From Hyperoplus lanceolatus (Eukaryota; Chordata; Actinopteri; Uranoscopiformes; Ammodytidae), in contig CM049404.1 in assembly GCA_026929865.2 (NCBI GenBank), positions 6,901,001-6,965,000 of the forward strand: a DNA stretch of 64,000 nt, in the 5' to 3' direction. Shown here in pieces: positions 22,577 through 34,477 of the stretch (positions within the stretch are counted from its first letter, which is position 1; each line of letters opens with the position of its first letter). Position numbers and translations under genes: made by a program. The notes under the pieces were generated by a model. That model was not told where the DNA came from. It did not search any database and saw only the letters and a list, made by a program, of their open reading frames with translations.

Positions 22577-23899
22577 TTAAAACAACCCCCCCATAAAGAT
22601 AATAAAGAACTCATAAAAGACCAACATCATAATAGTTATTTTCGTAGTACATAATTTACACCATAAGAAAATAAAATGCCAACTTCACATTTAATGAAAA
22701 TTACAGGGGGCAGTTAATTTCAACATAAACATAAGTGTAGCTTCTTTTTTTCACATGTGAATTGGGCTTCAAGTGGCCTTAGATATTGGCCAAGTCCGTT
22801 CTAAGTGATTCTCACTCTGTTGGCGATAACATGATTAAAATCAATATGAAAAGAACGCATGGATCAAACGAGCGCTTGTTGTAGTCCATGTAGTTTCATG
22901 CAAGTTACTCACGTCAGCGATACGCGCCGTCACGCGATGGTGTCGGTTAGGAAAAGTGTAGTCGAATTCATTTGAAACAGTCCTGTCTTTTCCTATGTAG
23001 GATAGGAAGCACCTTTTCATCTCTCCTTAACCCCGATGGCGTTTGGGGTTAAGGCATAAGAAAGGAGTCTTATAGTTTAGGAGATTTGACTATTTGTAGT
23101 GGCCCCGGGCACCTTCACCTCATCACTTGATATTGTGGAAAGACTTGAGGCTGGGTGTTGCATGATGTCATCTTTAGTAACTAGCTTCTTGTCCGTGAAA
23201 GCCACCGTGGCATCTAAATTCCCCTAAACGGAGGGGTAGCAACGTTAGCATTCCAATCTAGAAGTTGTACCACTAGATAAAGCCAACCACACTAATGCTA
23301 TACACTGCACCTTTAAACATGACAAGATGTGTCTTTCATTTCGTCTTATTTCGAACAAAAAATAAATAAGAAAAGCAAGTATGACACATCATACAAATAC
23401 ACATAACACAAAAACAACAATAATTATAAAGTGTCATAAACAATATTTATAAAATAAATGTAGTGTCTATGTCTGAAAAGGAGTGAGAGGAAGCCAAAGC
23501 TTATAGACAAGATGTCTTTACATCAACAGAGAACGTTTATTTCATGACTTACCAGAAAAGCGACAATTTCCAGCATATTATTTAAGGGTCGTCCACATCA
23601 ACAACGATGACTATTAATATATTGTTTACAATATAGTCCTAGGAGACACATCGCCATTAGGGCTGTGCAAAGTAATGTTGTTATGTTATGTTTGGCGAAC
23701 CAGCAAGTCTGTTCCTATTTGAAATTAATAAAACCAATTTACATGGTTGTAAACAGATGACAGCTTCTTCAATAACACATCTCGTTTGTCAAGGCTTTTG
23801 GGAAATGAAATGAATTGTTTGTAATCAAGCTTTCATTCATAAACTGACTGAGTTTTTATAGTAGATGAGCTATATTTTGAGATATATTTGCATGCTTAC
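22577..23899. other. Intergenic, nothing recognised
   Basis: No coding signal or identifiable repeat over about 1.3 kb; AT-rich throughout. Confidence 0.4.
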
Positions 23900-24357
23900 C
23901 ATTGATTAAGACCTCATACAAAGCCCTCATTCTGTCCAGACATTTTGCACCCTGGTCTGACAGCTGCCATTTGGGTTGCAGGACATGGGTAAACCAGGTG
24001 GCTGGAGTTTTCCCTGGTTTTGCCACAAACACAATGGCACAATGTCCTAATGTGTGTAAGTTTTCAATCTATTTAACAAAAATATCATTCAAATGCCATA
24101 CAGAAAAACAGACAGCTTTTTTGTGATCTACAATTAACATTAAACACAACCCAAAATAGATGCCTCATCCATAACATGTGAGGTGGTTGCTTTTTTATTT
24201 AGTTTTTTATAACCAGGTCTCTTTTTTGGCCTCAAATTTAAACATTTGTTAGAAAGACGTTGCTCTCTGGGCTGCACTGCTTTGCAAAACTTGCAGGTCT
24301 TGGTTGCAACATCAATGACTGACTGCATTGCATTGTAGATGTTGAGCCTTGTGGCAT
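23900..24357 (-). CDS. Two unrecognised coding-like exons
   Basis: On the minus strand an open segment starts after a TTTAAG acceptor at 24357 (ATRLNIYNAMQSVIDVATKT, then CKFCKAVQPREQR and a Lys-rich LRPKKRPGYKKLNKK) and runs to a stop at 24140. A second segment begins after ACATTAG at 24046 and ends at a GTAAGC donor at 23900 (147 bases; HCAIVFVAKPGKTPATWFTH, then LQPKWQLSDQGAKCLDRMRA). Both have coding-like composition and plausible splice sites, but I recognise no domain and no start codon is assigned. It may be a remnant of a transposon protein or of a host gene. Confidence 0.4.
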
Positions 24358-24959
24358 CTTAAACCTGGTATTAAAAATTATACATTTTCAAGTGTTGACT
24401 GAGGAAATAAATCATTATATTATAATAGTATAAAATTATGCAGCACATTAGTGAATGTTATTACCATGCTGGCTAGAGGGGATACTTGTCTACACTCTAT
24501 TCTGTTTGTTTGTACTGTTAACAGAAAAAACATTTTTCAAGCCGTTACATTCCTATGCTAATGTGCTTTTGTGTATGCTGCCTCTAGCTCCAGACCCTCG
24601 GCTCCACCCCCTCTGCTTTACCCTAAACGATGCACACCTGGAGCCGAGAGCAGAGCGGAACTGCCATGCTGCTTTCTGCTCCATGCTGATCAGTGTCTGC
24701 TGTGGCCTGCAGTCGCCTGCTGCCTGGTTGTATCGCTACCACGTCAACTGCTTAGCAGCTCTTTTGTCAATACTTATCTTGTGTTGAGCCAGAAAGCTGG
24801 GGAGGCCTGTCTGTTTTTTTCCCCCTTTTTCTCCTGTTCAACTGTTGCTAGGGAAGATGAGCACATGAACTTTTCTTTAGCTTTAGGAAGATACTTTTTT
24901 GTTTCTACTCAGGGATACATTTTGAAGAGAAGTGCTTGAGCTTAAAACGCCCTGAACTT
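24358..24959. other. Intergenic, nothing recognised
   Basis: About 600 bases without a supported gene. Overlapping open frames at 24455-24939 (both + frames) show no domain. Confidence 0.4.
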
Positions 24960-25936
24960 AAGGTGCCAACACACTGCGGCGCGGCGGTTGGCCGTGCAAA
25001 TCGCAGGTTTCGCGCCAATCGCAGGTTCCGCGCCGCATGATCATTTTGGCTCATTTGTGTCCGCCGCCGCCGCCCGATGACTCATTGAATGTGCACGCCC
25101 AGTTTCTTCCCGCTATTTACATTTCTCTCATCATCGTCGTCATCCTCACTGATTTGTTTTTGTTGGGAGCGTCGCTGAAGTATTCTGCCTTCATCATCTC
25201 TGCCATCGGCCCTTGTATTGGTCTCACTGCACCTCTCACACATTTCTCCCCGCCACCTGCCACCCAAGCTTCGTAAACACACCCACACATGCGCCCACAC
25301 ACACACGCACATATGTATCCGTGGCCGTGCATATACACACTCACGCCCGCATATCAACATGTAGAGAAAACCCAAACAGATTTTCCCTTTTTCCAGATAT
25401 GTTTTCACCTCTGATATTGTTGTGATGTTTAGGGAAATGTTTGGAAGTGTCAGTTGTCGTATTTAGTTTGCATTGTCTCTGCATATTCACTCATCTGCAG
25501 TATATCTTCCCTGGCTTTCTCTCCTTCTCTCTTCTATAATGTGAGTCTATTCCTTGCTCCTTTTACTAAAAGGTGTCTCATTAAACTGCTGTCATACATT
25601 TTATCTGTGTTGGAACTTTCTCTCTCTCTCTCTCTCTCTCTCTGTCTTTTCCTTCTTTTTTCCCTTCATCCCTCCTTTCCCGACAGCACCGCCAGCCAGG
25701 TTTCACGTGTCTTGTAGCTCAGCAGACTCACCCGAGTGACGTCGGGAGGAGCTCAACGCTGATTGGCTGGTGCGGCGCGGCCGGCGGCGAAAAGTTCAAT
25801 ATTTTCAACTTCTGCGGCGGTCGCGCCGTGTGAACTGCTCGCCGCCGGCTGCCGATTCGCGCGGCGGCGCTCGAAATACATTGACTTTCTATGTAAACTT
25901 GCCGCGCGGCGATGTGCAGTGTGTTGGCAACTTTAG
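24960..25936. mobile_element. Non-autonomous Harbinger-like element
   Basis: Left end AGGTGCCAACACACTGCGGC and the right-end complement AAGTTGCCAACACACTGC are inverted, each followed by GC-rich GCGGCGCGGCGG-type sequence, and both are flanked by TTA, matching the TTA/TWA duplication made by PIF/Harbinger elements. The 975-bp interior has no transposase and contains CA-rich and (TC)n tracts (25620-25642). The autonomous-looking Harbinger genes begin 500 bases downstream, but I could not show that they share these ends. Confidence 0.62.
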
Positions 25937-26428
25937 ACTACATGACTCCTACTTTCTTTTGATCTGGTACTATGTTACTCCCTTTACCACTAGCCCACTT
26001 AGGGGACGTAACAGAGCACAACGCCACCACTCACACAATGGCAGACACACAGAGGTGAGAGAAAGCTGCTATTATTTCCCAGATCAACATATTTTAGGGA
26101 AATCTCAATTCCTTAATTTCTCAAGTGTGTATATAGCTGAACCGATAACTCGGGACCTTATTAATATGCCAGGTTTTGGGGAGCATCCATAAACGCATCA
26201 CGTAAAAGAAAGAAATCTGCCTTAGTGAGTGCATTTTGTTCTTCAAATAAACCTCTGCCATGTTCCTTTAATTGTCAAGCCATTCTATTTGTTAAAATCC
26301 CAAGAGCAGTTTTTGTAACATGACAAAGAAACATTCCTTAAGTCTAGGGAATTTCCTACTGATTTTGAATATTAGTGTTGCATTGTATCGTATTTTAACA
26401 ATTCCTTGCCCCGTCTTTTTGTTTGCAG

Positions 26429-27317
26429 GAGGGAAGACTGCCATATATGCAGCTCAATTCAGCAGCCCCAATTCCACGTTTGTATGGCAATCCAGAGGCC
26501 TGTTTTAAGGGGGCCATTCGGCTTAAAAGACCCACAGTGTCATAACTTCTCTAAGTACTTTCCTCTCCAAAGGACCATGGCTGGAGCCAGACACGTGAGG
26601 TGCTTGTCTCGCTGTACAGCTTAGCCCATTTCCTCTCCCTGTCAGTAGTTGATTCTGCATTTGGAATCCCAAAATCAACGATCCATACAATAATCCACAA
26701 GGTCTCCAACCAGATAAAAAGCAAGTTACAAACTCTCATTACCATTCCAGCTGCCACAGATTACAGAGGGTTTCTGTCAGCTAGCAAAGAGCCCAGCATT
26801 CCATCATGCGGCCGGGGCTATTGATGGATGCCATATCCGGATCAAACCACCAGGGAACCAGCACAAAGCAGATTATATCAATTACAAGCTTTTTCTATCA
26901 GTCCAAATGCAGGCCATCTGCGATGCAAGTGGAAGATGTCTTGATGTATTTATTGGCTGTCCAGGCTCCGTCCATAACGCGAGGGTACTCCGCAACAGCC
27001 CCATCTTCAGCCAGGCGCTGTATCCACCAGAGGGATACTATCTCCTTGGAGACGGAGCCTATCCATGCATTGAGAAGCCCGTCTCCATCACCACACCTTA
27101 CAAGCTACCTCTGCACGGCCGGGTTCATAAGAGACTCAATGTTTTTCATTCCAGGGCTCGTTCTATTGTGGAGCGAGCTTTTGGAATGATGAAGGCTTGC
27201 TGGAGGGCCACACTGTTCAAGGCTCTGGAGGTGAGTCTGAGCTTTGCCCCTGACGTCATTGCCTGCTGTGCATTTTTGCACAATCTGTGCCTCAGGATGA
27301 ATGACTTCTTAAATTAA
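26429..27317 (+). pseudogene. PIF/Harbinger transposase (HARBI1-like), decayed
   Basis: After a TTTGCAG acceptor the frame reads LPYMQLNSAAPIPRLYGNPE, ACFKGAIRLKRPTVS, stop, LL, stop, VLSSPKDHGWSQTREVLVSL, then the helix-turn-helix-like FGIPKSTIHTIIHKV. A one-base shift near 26790 leads into the DDE nuclease: AGAIDGCHIRIKPPGN (first Asp), LLGDGAYPC (second Asp), ARSIVERAFGMMK (Glu), and FLHNLCLRMND near the end. All three catalytic acids remain, but two in-frame stops (about 26541 and 26550) and the frameshift mean it cannot make a full protein. The nuclease half (26907-27317) is uninterrupted. It lies convergent to a Myb-like gene at 28586-28937, the usual two-gene Harbinger layout. Confidence 0.9.
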
Positions 27318-28585
27318 GATGAAGACCTGCCAGAAGAAGAAGGTCAACAGTGTGTTCATCAAATTGCAGCAGGAGGACAGGAGCGTCCGGGAACACACAT
27401 AAGGGAAAGGACTGCTGCAAAACTGTCTGCTCCTGTTAGGCCAACTGCTCACATGATGGAGCACAATTATATTTAAATGATGCTTTCCTTTTTTTTTGGT
27501 TGTCACCTATCTGATTAATTTTTTTCATCAAAAAAAATATGTTGTGCACATATTTTCTGTTCATTATTGATGTGCATCTATTTCTGTCATGCAAAAATGG
27601 TGTCATTGAAATCTGTTTAACTGTGATTTTTCTTTTGTACTGTGATGTACATGACATCTATTGCATGTCTATCCACCCTGTCTTCCATTTTCTTCCTGTT
27701 ATTGGGTGGAGTTGCTTCTGTTAAACTGAATTCCATAACATAGGTATTTAACAATACTGTAATTTATTAACTAAATACAAGTTAAATTATTGTAAAATTG
27801 TTTATTTGGAGCAAGTCTGACCTCATTCTATGTATGAAGTGCACTTTGTTAATCCTGATAAATTGTTGTGATGTTGCAAATGTTCATGTAACAGATACAG
27901 TTTACTATATCTTCTGAAGAATGCCTGCCATTCTCCGGTCAATTCTACAGTCCCATTGATGATTGTGTCTTGACTCTTGCTTGCAAGCAATAAAGATCTT
28001 AATTATTGTACTTGAACATTTTGTCATCTGGTATTTAATTGCCAACTCATCTGAACTAGAAAAGCTGATTTTCAGTTCTATGACAATACATTTGGAGAAA
28101 GCAACCTCCACTGTGAAGAGCACAGTTCAGCAATGTTGTAACTTAAAACATCAACCCTATGTGTTGTAAATATTTCCTGGGACTTATGGTGAAAACTCCT
28201 GCTTGCAAGTGTTTCTAAAATTAAGGGCTGCATTATTTTTGTCTGAAGAGCAGAATTTTGATCAAATACTTTGCAAAGGTTCATATTCGAAGCACATGCA
28301 GTGGTCAGAATACAAATGAATGATCACTTATTTAACATACTATAGACAAAGCAAACTGTTAATGTAGTATGGTCTGTAGGGGACAAAAGTTTGTGTTTTT
28401 TCTGTTCAACGTACGAACGTTTACTAGGGCATTGCTACCATGACTAATAAAAAATCCAAAACATGAAGGATAATATGAAACAAAGCTGTATTTGTGCCTG
28501 TATGGGCAGAAAAAGTAAACATGTTGGAAAAAATAAGTTAAGTGAAAAGTTCCACAGAAATAAAAGAGATGCCACAAAGGTGGCA
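27318..28585. other. Non-coding spacer between the two Harbinger genes
   Basis: About 1.3 kb, AT-rich, no supported frame. It presumably holds the converging 3' regions of the transposase and Myb-like genes, including several AATAAA-like words. Confidence 0.45.
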
Positions 28586-28937
28586 TTACATTTTTTCAAC
28601 CATTTTCTCAAACAATTTCAGGAACTCTTCGGATTGTTTTAAATGTCTCTGATGGCGTTCTTCCTCTTTTTGCGATTCCTCTTTGAGATAGTCCATCACC
28701 TTGTCGCCGCCTTTGCGCTTTTTTGCAGGTGGCGGCTGGCCTCTTTCGGGTGAGGTGGGACTGGAGGTGCTGTGGAGGGTGCTGGAAGTGCTTGGGGTGC
28801 TGGTAAAGGTGGGAGACTCACAGGGTGGGGTTACCCATGCATGAGGCAATCAGGACAGGTGGACTAGTAGATGGCCTGGACCCCATTGTCTCCTCCCCCT
28901 GATCTGTCCCAGAGCTAGTGGGTGGCCTTCTTAGTTC
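28586..28937 (-). pseudogene. Harbinger Myb/SANT-like accessory protein, last exon
   Basis: A minus-strand exon after a GTTGCCACAG acceptor at 28937 begins ELRRPPTSSGTDQGEE and, after a one-base frameshift near 28845, continues Ser/Thr/Pro-rich, then PPAKKRKGGDKVMDYL and a charged helix (EESQKEEERHQRHLKQSEEF) ending LFEKMVEKM. This Pro/Ser linker plus basic patch plus C-terminal helix is the usual tail of the Myb-like DNA-binding partner encoded by PIF/Harbinger elements. The N-terminal Myb/SANT helices should lie in an upstream exon, which was not found; a Tc1-type insertion sits at 29033. Confidence 0.65.
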
Positions 28938-29032
28938 CTGTGGCAACAAAGAAGTGATTAGTCTCTGCTTAGCTTTTTTCTGTGCTTGGAGTAAAATAAA
29001 TATTTTTTTATCTTTCATTCTCACCAAATATA

Positions 29033-29649
29033 CACTCAACAAAAATATAAACGCAACACTTTTGTTTTTGCTCCCATTTTTCATGAGATGGACTTAAAGA
29101 TCTAAAATTCATTCCAGATACACAATTGTACCATTTCTCTCAAACATTGTTCACAAATCTGTCTAAATGTGTTATAGTGAGCACTTCTGCTTTGCTGAGA
29201 TAATCCATCCCACCTCACAGGTGTGCCACATCAAGATGCTGATCTGACATCATGATTAGTGCACAAGTGTGCTTTAGACTGTCCACAATAAAAGGCCACT
29301 CTGAAATGTGCATTTTTTTGCTTTATTGGGGTCTGGGGACTCAGAACCAGTCAGTATCTGGTGTGACCACCATTTGCCTCATGCAGTGCAACACATCTTC
29401 TTCGCATAGAGTTTATCAGATTGTCAATTGTGGCCTGTGGAATGTTGGTCCACTCCTCTTCAATGGCTGTGCGAAGTTGCTGGAGACGGCTTATGGTGGA
29501 GAAATGAACATTCAATGCACGAGCAACAGATCTGGTTGACATTCCTGCAGTCAGCATGCCAATTGCACGCTCCCTCAATGCTTGTGGCATCTGTGGCATG
29601 AAAAATGGGAGCAAAAACAAAAGTGTTGCGTTTATATTTTTGTTGAGTG
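29033..29649. mobile_element. Internally deleted Tc1/mariner element
   Basis: A 617-bp element with about 53-base, almost perfect inverted ends (CACTCAACAAAAATATAAAC... and its complement), flanked by TA on both sides (29031-29032 and 29650-29651), the Tc1/mariner target. A minus-strand frame inside (29620-29351) reads MPQALRERAIGMLTAGMSTR, SVARALNVHFSTISRLQQL (the N-terminal helix-turn-helix of a Tc1 transposase), then jumps to EEWTNIPQATIDNLINSMRR at the C-terminus. The catalytic middle is deleted, so it depends on another copy's transposase. Confidence 0.92.
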
Positions 29650-29677
29650 TAATTACACCACATTCATTTTAAACAGT

Positions 29678-30934
29678 AATAGGAGAGAACGGGGTAATCT
29701 GAGCTTTTTACATTTGCTCCCCTCAAAGCGAGCTAAAATTATTTATCACTCAAATTTACACATTTCCCATTATTTCAGGATGTTTCCTAGAAATGGGCAT
29801 TAGCAGAATTTCTTCAAGACAAAGGGCAGTGAAAATATGATTGTTTTAAAAAAAGTTGTCATGTGGCTCACTTTACCCCAGCTGTGGGGTAAACTGATCC
29901 ACTTACTTTTTCCACTCTGAAACTACCATAACAACACATATTGTAACAGTAAGAATCCTGAAAGCTAGCCACACATTCCAGAACTAATGTCGGACTAGTA
30001 AAAGAATGATGGGGTTTGGTCAATTAAGCAAAGCAAATTTTCTAAACACTTAAAAGTAACTCTTAACAAAATCAAATACAACATATTATAATTCAAAAGG
30101 TTTTGATAAGATTCAAATGAAAGATAGAACCAGTTAGATTAGAACACAGTCTGGGGGTCAGAACACAGGACCCTTAGAGCCAGCTAGTGTCTGGGGGTCA
30201 AAGCATAGGAAAATCAGAACCAGCGAGAACAGCCTGGGACTCAGAACACAGGAGAAGACCCAACTGGATTAAAACATCAGCCTGTCATACTCTACAACTA
30301 GGCCTACTCTACATTCCAGCCCTGAAGGTTACAGGGAAAGATGAGAAGGTGCTCTTTCCGTGTGGTTGCCCCAGGTCGTCTTCCAGGTGTATTTCCTTGG
30401 CATGATGGCTTTTCTACAATGTGTATGACATTAAAAGAAAACATATGTCATGTAATATTACATTAAAATATGTTTAAGACTAAACTTAACTTGTGCCTCA
30501 TGGTGGGGGAAAGTGAGACAGTGGCTCACTTTCCCCCACAGCATTTGGCTCACTTTCCCCCACCACCACAATTTGAGAAAAAAACTACCTCTCTTAGCAT
30601 TTCAGGCTAATCTTCAGTTATCAGCATCACATGGTTTCATATGTTGTTAGTTCATCAACACGTATGATAGAAGTTTTTCTACGTGAATACATTTGCTTTG
30701 GCACAACAGTTGATTAAGTTGAGAGCAAGAAAATTTACTTGTACATGCAAAATACCTATTTTGGTGAAAAAAACATGCTTACCACAGCACCATGAGGTCC
30801 TCTCTTTCAGGGCCATGGGGAAATGAGAGGGGATTGAAAATATATCTCACATGACCACAAATATTTTCCGTTGCCTAGATACAGGGGGTGGCTCACATTA
30901 CCCGATGCCTCAGATTCCCCCGTTCTCCCCTATT
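29678..30934. mobile_element. GGGG-ended MITE (copy E)
   Basis: A 1.26-kb element with ends AATAGGAGAGAACGGGGTAA and CCCCCGTTCTCCCCTATT. Its private motif is GTGGCTCACTTTACCCC/GGGGAAAGTGAG: GTGGCTCACTTTACCCC at 29863 faces GGGGTAAACTGATCC at 29886; GGTGGGGGAAAGTGAGAC (30502) faces GTGGCTCACTTTCCCCCAC (30521); the motif recurs at 30547, and again as GGTGGCTCACATTACCC near the right end. No coding capacity seen. Confidence 0.8.
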
Positions 30935-32046
30935 TACATTTGATAAAAATATTAATAAAAATAATTAATAAATTAACCTTATATTTTTTGAGGCCTGTTT
31001 TGCCAACACCTTTCCTTCCAGCCCCAGTTCCTTTATGATAAACCTGTACACATAACATTTCAAAAATTATATTGATGATAATCTTAATATAAAAGCATTG
31101 ACCTGAAACACTATTTACATCCATAATAATATAAGTGAGAGTAAACATTTATTGAATAAAACAAACTCACTTCCATGCTTATTTGGCAGCATTTCTTTTT
31201 TTGTTAAACATTTTTTCATTGCCGATTCTTAATGTGATATCAGCTGTTCAGTTTCATGTTGTGAAATCAACAAGTGTAAAAATCTGTTTGTTCCTAAATA
31301 TACTACATTACCCTTTCGTAGGCTATGTGGGCCTATAAATATAGTCAATCAAATGTCTGTCTGAGGTAAGAGACCGTTTCATTTATAATTCGGGAAACAA
31401 ACCGCATGAAACTTACATTTGTAGGTTTCGTCGACTCCGGACATAATTGATTGGCAGACACCTGTGTCAAACGTAAGGCTGAGCCACCATCGATGCAGAC
31501 TCGGTGATTGAGGGCTTTATATACCACTCCCACTTAAGGCCTGATGGTTTGGGATGGCACTTAATATGGCGGGCCCTTCACGCGAACGTGCAAACGGAGG
31601 GATAGGGTGTAGGGGGTGGATCTAGATTGGGCCAATCTTTCAATGTCAGACAGAAATCACGGGAGTCTTGCTGGAGTTGTGGCGCGTGCCCGTAATCTCA
31701 GTCGTTTGGTGTATGGTGGTCTTCCGACCCGATTTCAGCCAGTCTTCTCCCCGTCTTGACGTTCCAACATTATCAAACAGGTTTGATATTATCGTTAGTC
31801 TTAAGGGGTTGGCTCAAGCGAAATGACGTGAACACGGTCACACTCTCTCCAGCACCAGACACGACGCAGGAGGAGCGGCATTAGTCGCGACCTGTGTCCA
31901 GCTGTGAGGCACTTTTTCTGGACACTTTCACGTAAAAGCCTCGGCTGCAGAACCAGGCTGTCACGTGCAACCTTAACACTTTACTGTCAAATACAGGGTT
32001 AGGAGTGAGAGTTATTTGGGGACGATATCAGCATATACATTTGGTC
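30935..32046. other. Intergenic, nothing recognised
   Basis: About 1.1 kb. Moderately CpG-containing from 31550 to 31950 but with no supported exon or repeat. Confidence 0.4.
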
Positions 32047-32062
32047 AAATAACTACAGGATG

Positions 32063-32239
32063 GGGGCGCCCTTAGCTCAGTTGGTAGGGCGTCCCCCCCA
32101 TGGGCCTCGGCCAGCAGCGGACCAGGGTTCGATTCCAGCCCGCGGTGGTTCTCTGCTTGTCACTCCCCTCTCTGCCCCATTTCAACTCTGTCTCGACACT
32201 ATCAATAAGCATAAAAATGCAAAAAATAAATAAAAATTA
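32063..32239 (+). mobile_element. tRNA-derived SINE with target duplication
   Basis: A 177-bp fish SINE. The head has an RNA polymerase III A box (TTAGCTCAGTTGG) and B box (GGTTCGATTCC at 32126), then a tail CACTATCAATAAGCATAAAA ending in an A-rich run. It is flanked by a 16-base direct repeat with one mismatch, AAATAACTACAGGATG (32047-32062) and AAATAACTGCAGGATG (32240-32255). It would not fold as a functional tRNA. Confidence 0.92.
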
Positions 32240-32255
32240 AAATAACTGCAGGATG

Positions 32256-34477
32256 TCCCCCGCTCGGAATATCAAATTAACTTTTTTTTTAATTAAATAT
32301 AATCACAACCGTGTTTGCAGTTTTTAAAGTGATTATGCATGACACAAAGCCTACGTGATTAGGGCATACAGTTGTTTATACACCCAGTCCATTTTACCTG
32401 CTAAAAAAACAAACATTTTATTTCACTGAAATCGCTTTTAATCCCCCAGAGCAGGATTGGAAATTATATTCATTTCAAAAGGAATCAGTTGTAGTCTTGC
32501 AATATGAGACCCACTGTCTTTTCAAAATCTCAGTCTGTGACTGAGAACTAATGACTAATTGTCTTCTGAGAAATGTTCAAAATTCAATACACAGTGTATT
32601 TTTTATGCAATTTCAAGTATCACAATATACAAAACTCAAACAGTATATTCACAAATTACCTTTATTGCAAAGTTGTAATGGCCGAGGAGACGGCAAACAA
32701 GCTATTCCCCTACAGGCTGAACGAGGTAAACAAAACTAATCGAACCCAGAGCATCTACAGATAAAACTCAAAATAATGTGAAATAAAGAAACACTGCAAC
32801 AACTAATCTAATTGAGAATGTATGAAAAGTGTTGTAGTAAATAATGAAATAATGTATTCTAAGCTAAACATGGGAATAAACAAAGACATATTTCACCGGC
32901 ATCTTATCTGAAAAGGGCAGAGCAACGGATAACAGATAATCAGTGCAAAGTCCGTTTTTGCATTTAAAAGCGTTTAGGATTTTCTACTTCTTTTCTGCAT
33001 TAATGAAAACCAAATGTTTCTGCATTTTTTTAAAGCTTTCCAGAAAAACACATATTTATAACCATTACAGTTGGCTCTTGAAGCGATACAGTTTACAGTT
33101 CCCATCAACCGCAACAGCTAGCATGGAGGGTGTGCATGCAGGGCACTGACAATGCTCTAACTGGGACAGCTTTTCAACTTCAAACTAGTCATATGTACAT
33201 TCCAGAAAAGACCTCTGAAATGTGTTCCCACATATCTTACCACTCTCATGGCAAAAGGAAATTGAAAATATATTATAATATCATACAAATGTGTCTGAAA
33301 ATAATTCAAATAATTAACAATGCAGTTCCAGTAGTACAATTACTTCAATCTTGTACTCACCCGACCAAAGAGTTTTGTTCGTTCAAGCATGCTTACAAAC
33401 GCTTGTAATGACATTCCCTGGGCAGTAATCTTGAGATCCACATAGTGAAAAGAAACACTGTATACAAGGTCTCCAAATTGACTGTGGCTAGCCATTAGCC
33501 ACTTTGAACAAATCACTCATATCCACTGGCCAAGTCTTCCAGCAAGAGCAGCTCGTAAGTGGAAGGGACGGATTGTATCGTCCTGAAATTTAAGAGAAAA
33601 ATAATAACTCCAATACACAAGCAATTCAAAAGACATGAACATTCTTGTAAAATTCTTAATATTCATTCCGATCAAAATGATTTGCTTTCCTGTGGAAACG
33701 GTTGTTTGCCCAGTAGTACAGTCACAGCAAGGAAGCATGATGGGTAAAAAGCATTTTAGGAACCAAATGAATAAAAAATGTATAGTCTATTATACTTTTT
33801 TGGAGCGTGGAGGTGTTTTCACAGTGGCATACAACTTAAAACTTCACCCAGCAGTTTTTTTTAATAAGTTTTAGATTTATAGCTTTAAAATCTCTTTTTC
33901 GTGGTAGGAGAATTCTCCTCCCCCATCTTCCTTGATCTGTGCAGACGGTGGCCGTGGCCTGAAAACCCCCTCTACCATAGATGCTCTGTTATGAAGCACC
34001 ATAGAGTCATGTATGGCAAGATCACAGGCCGTGCAGAGAAGTGCGCTGTGTTCGAAAAGCCCAACTAATGTCCTCTGCAACCTTATGCCGATAGTGTTGG
34101 CAAACTCCCTCTTTAAGCTTCTCAGATGATAACATCTGATTCACCCCAAAGTCCACTTCTCCAAGGTTGCCGCTTGTCTATCCTTCTACTGCAAAGACAG
34201 AGGTTGTCCAGCAGGGAGTCCCAAAAGGTCTTGTACCTTTTGGATAAGGGAGCCTTGAAAATGAAGGGGGGAAAAAAAGGAACAGGTTATGAAGCAGCAA
34301 GGTTAAATGCCTCAGAAAGAGGGGTCCAAAGCAGCTGGCACCGAGTTGTTTCCTTTGTCCAGCCCAAGCCCCAACCTCAGCGATTTATACTAGCATCCAA
34401 TAAGGAAGTGACCACAACTGTAGTAACCAGGAAGTGCCACTGGGGGGGGGGTGGTACCAAGACTAAGCCATTTTTCT
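32256..34477. other. Intergenic, no supported gene
   Basis: About 2.2 kb. A tiny exon-like frame at 32678-32725 (MAEETANKLFPYRLNE before GTAAAC) and a minus-strand frame at 33877-34080 (LLCTACDLAIHDSM...) look coding-like but match nothing I recognise and cannot be joined. No inverted-repeat element identified. Confidence 0.4.

Noticed and set aside
25037-25739. Several overlapping frames on both strands
   Set aside because: They fall inside the non-autonomous Harbinger-like element and are driven by CA- and TC-rich low-complexity sequence.
26038-26054. ATGGCAGACACACAGAG as first exon of the Harbinger transposase
   Set aside because: The donor phase does not match the frame that starts at 26429.
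32063-32141. Possible tRNA gene (A and B boxes)
   Set aside because: The arms do not pair into a cloverleaf, the element continues into a fish SINE tail, and a 16-base target duplication flanks the whole unit.
32678-32725. Short exon MAEETANKLFPYRLNE before a GTAAAC donor
   Set aside because: Only 48 bases, no partner exon found, no recognised homology; cannot be told from chance.
33877-34080. Minus-strand frame LLCTACDLAIHDSM...
   Set aside because: No recognisable domain and no supporting start, splice or neighbour.
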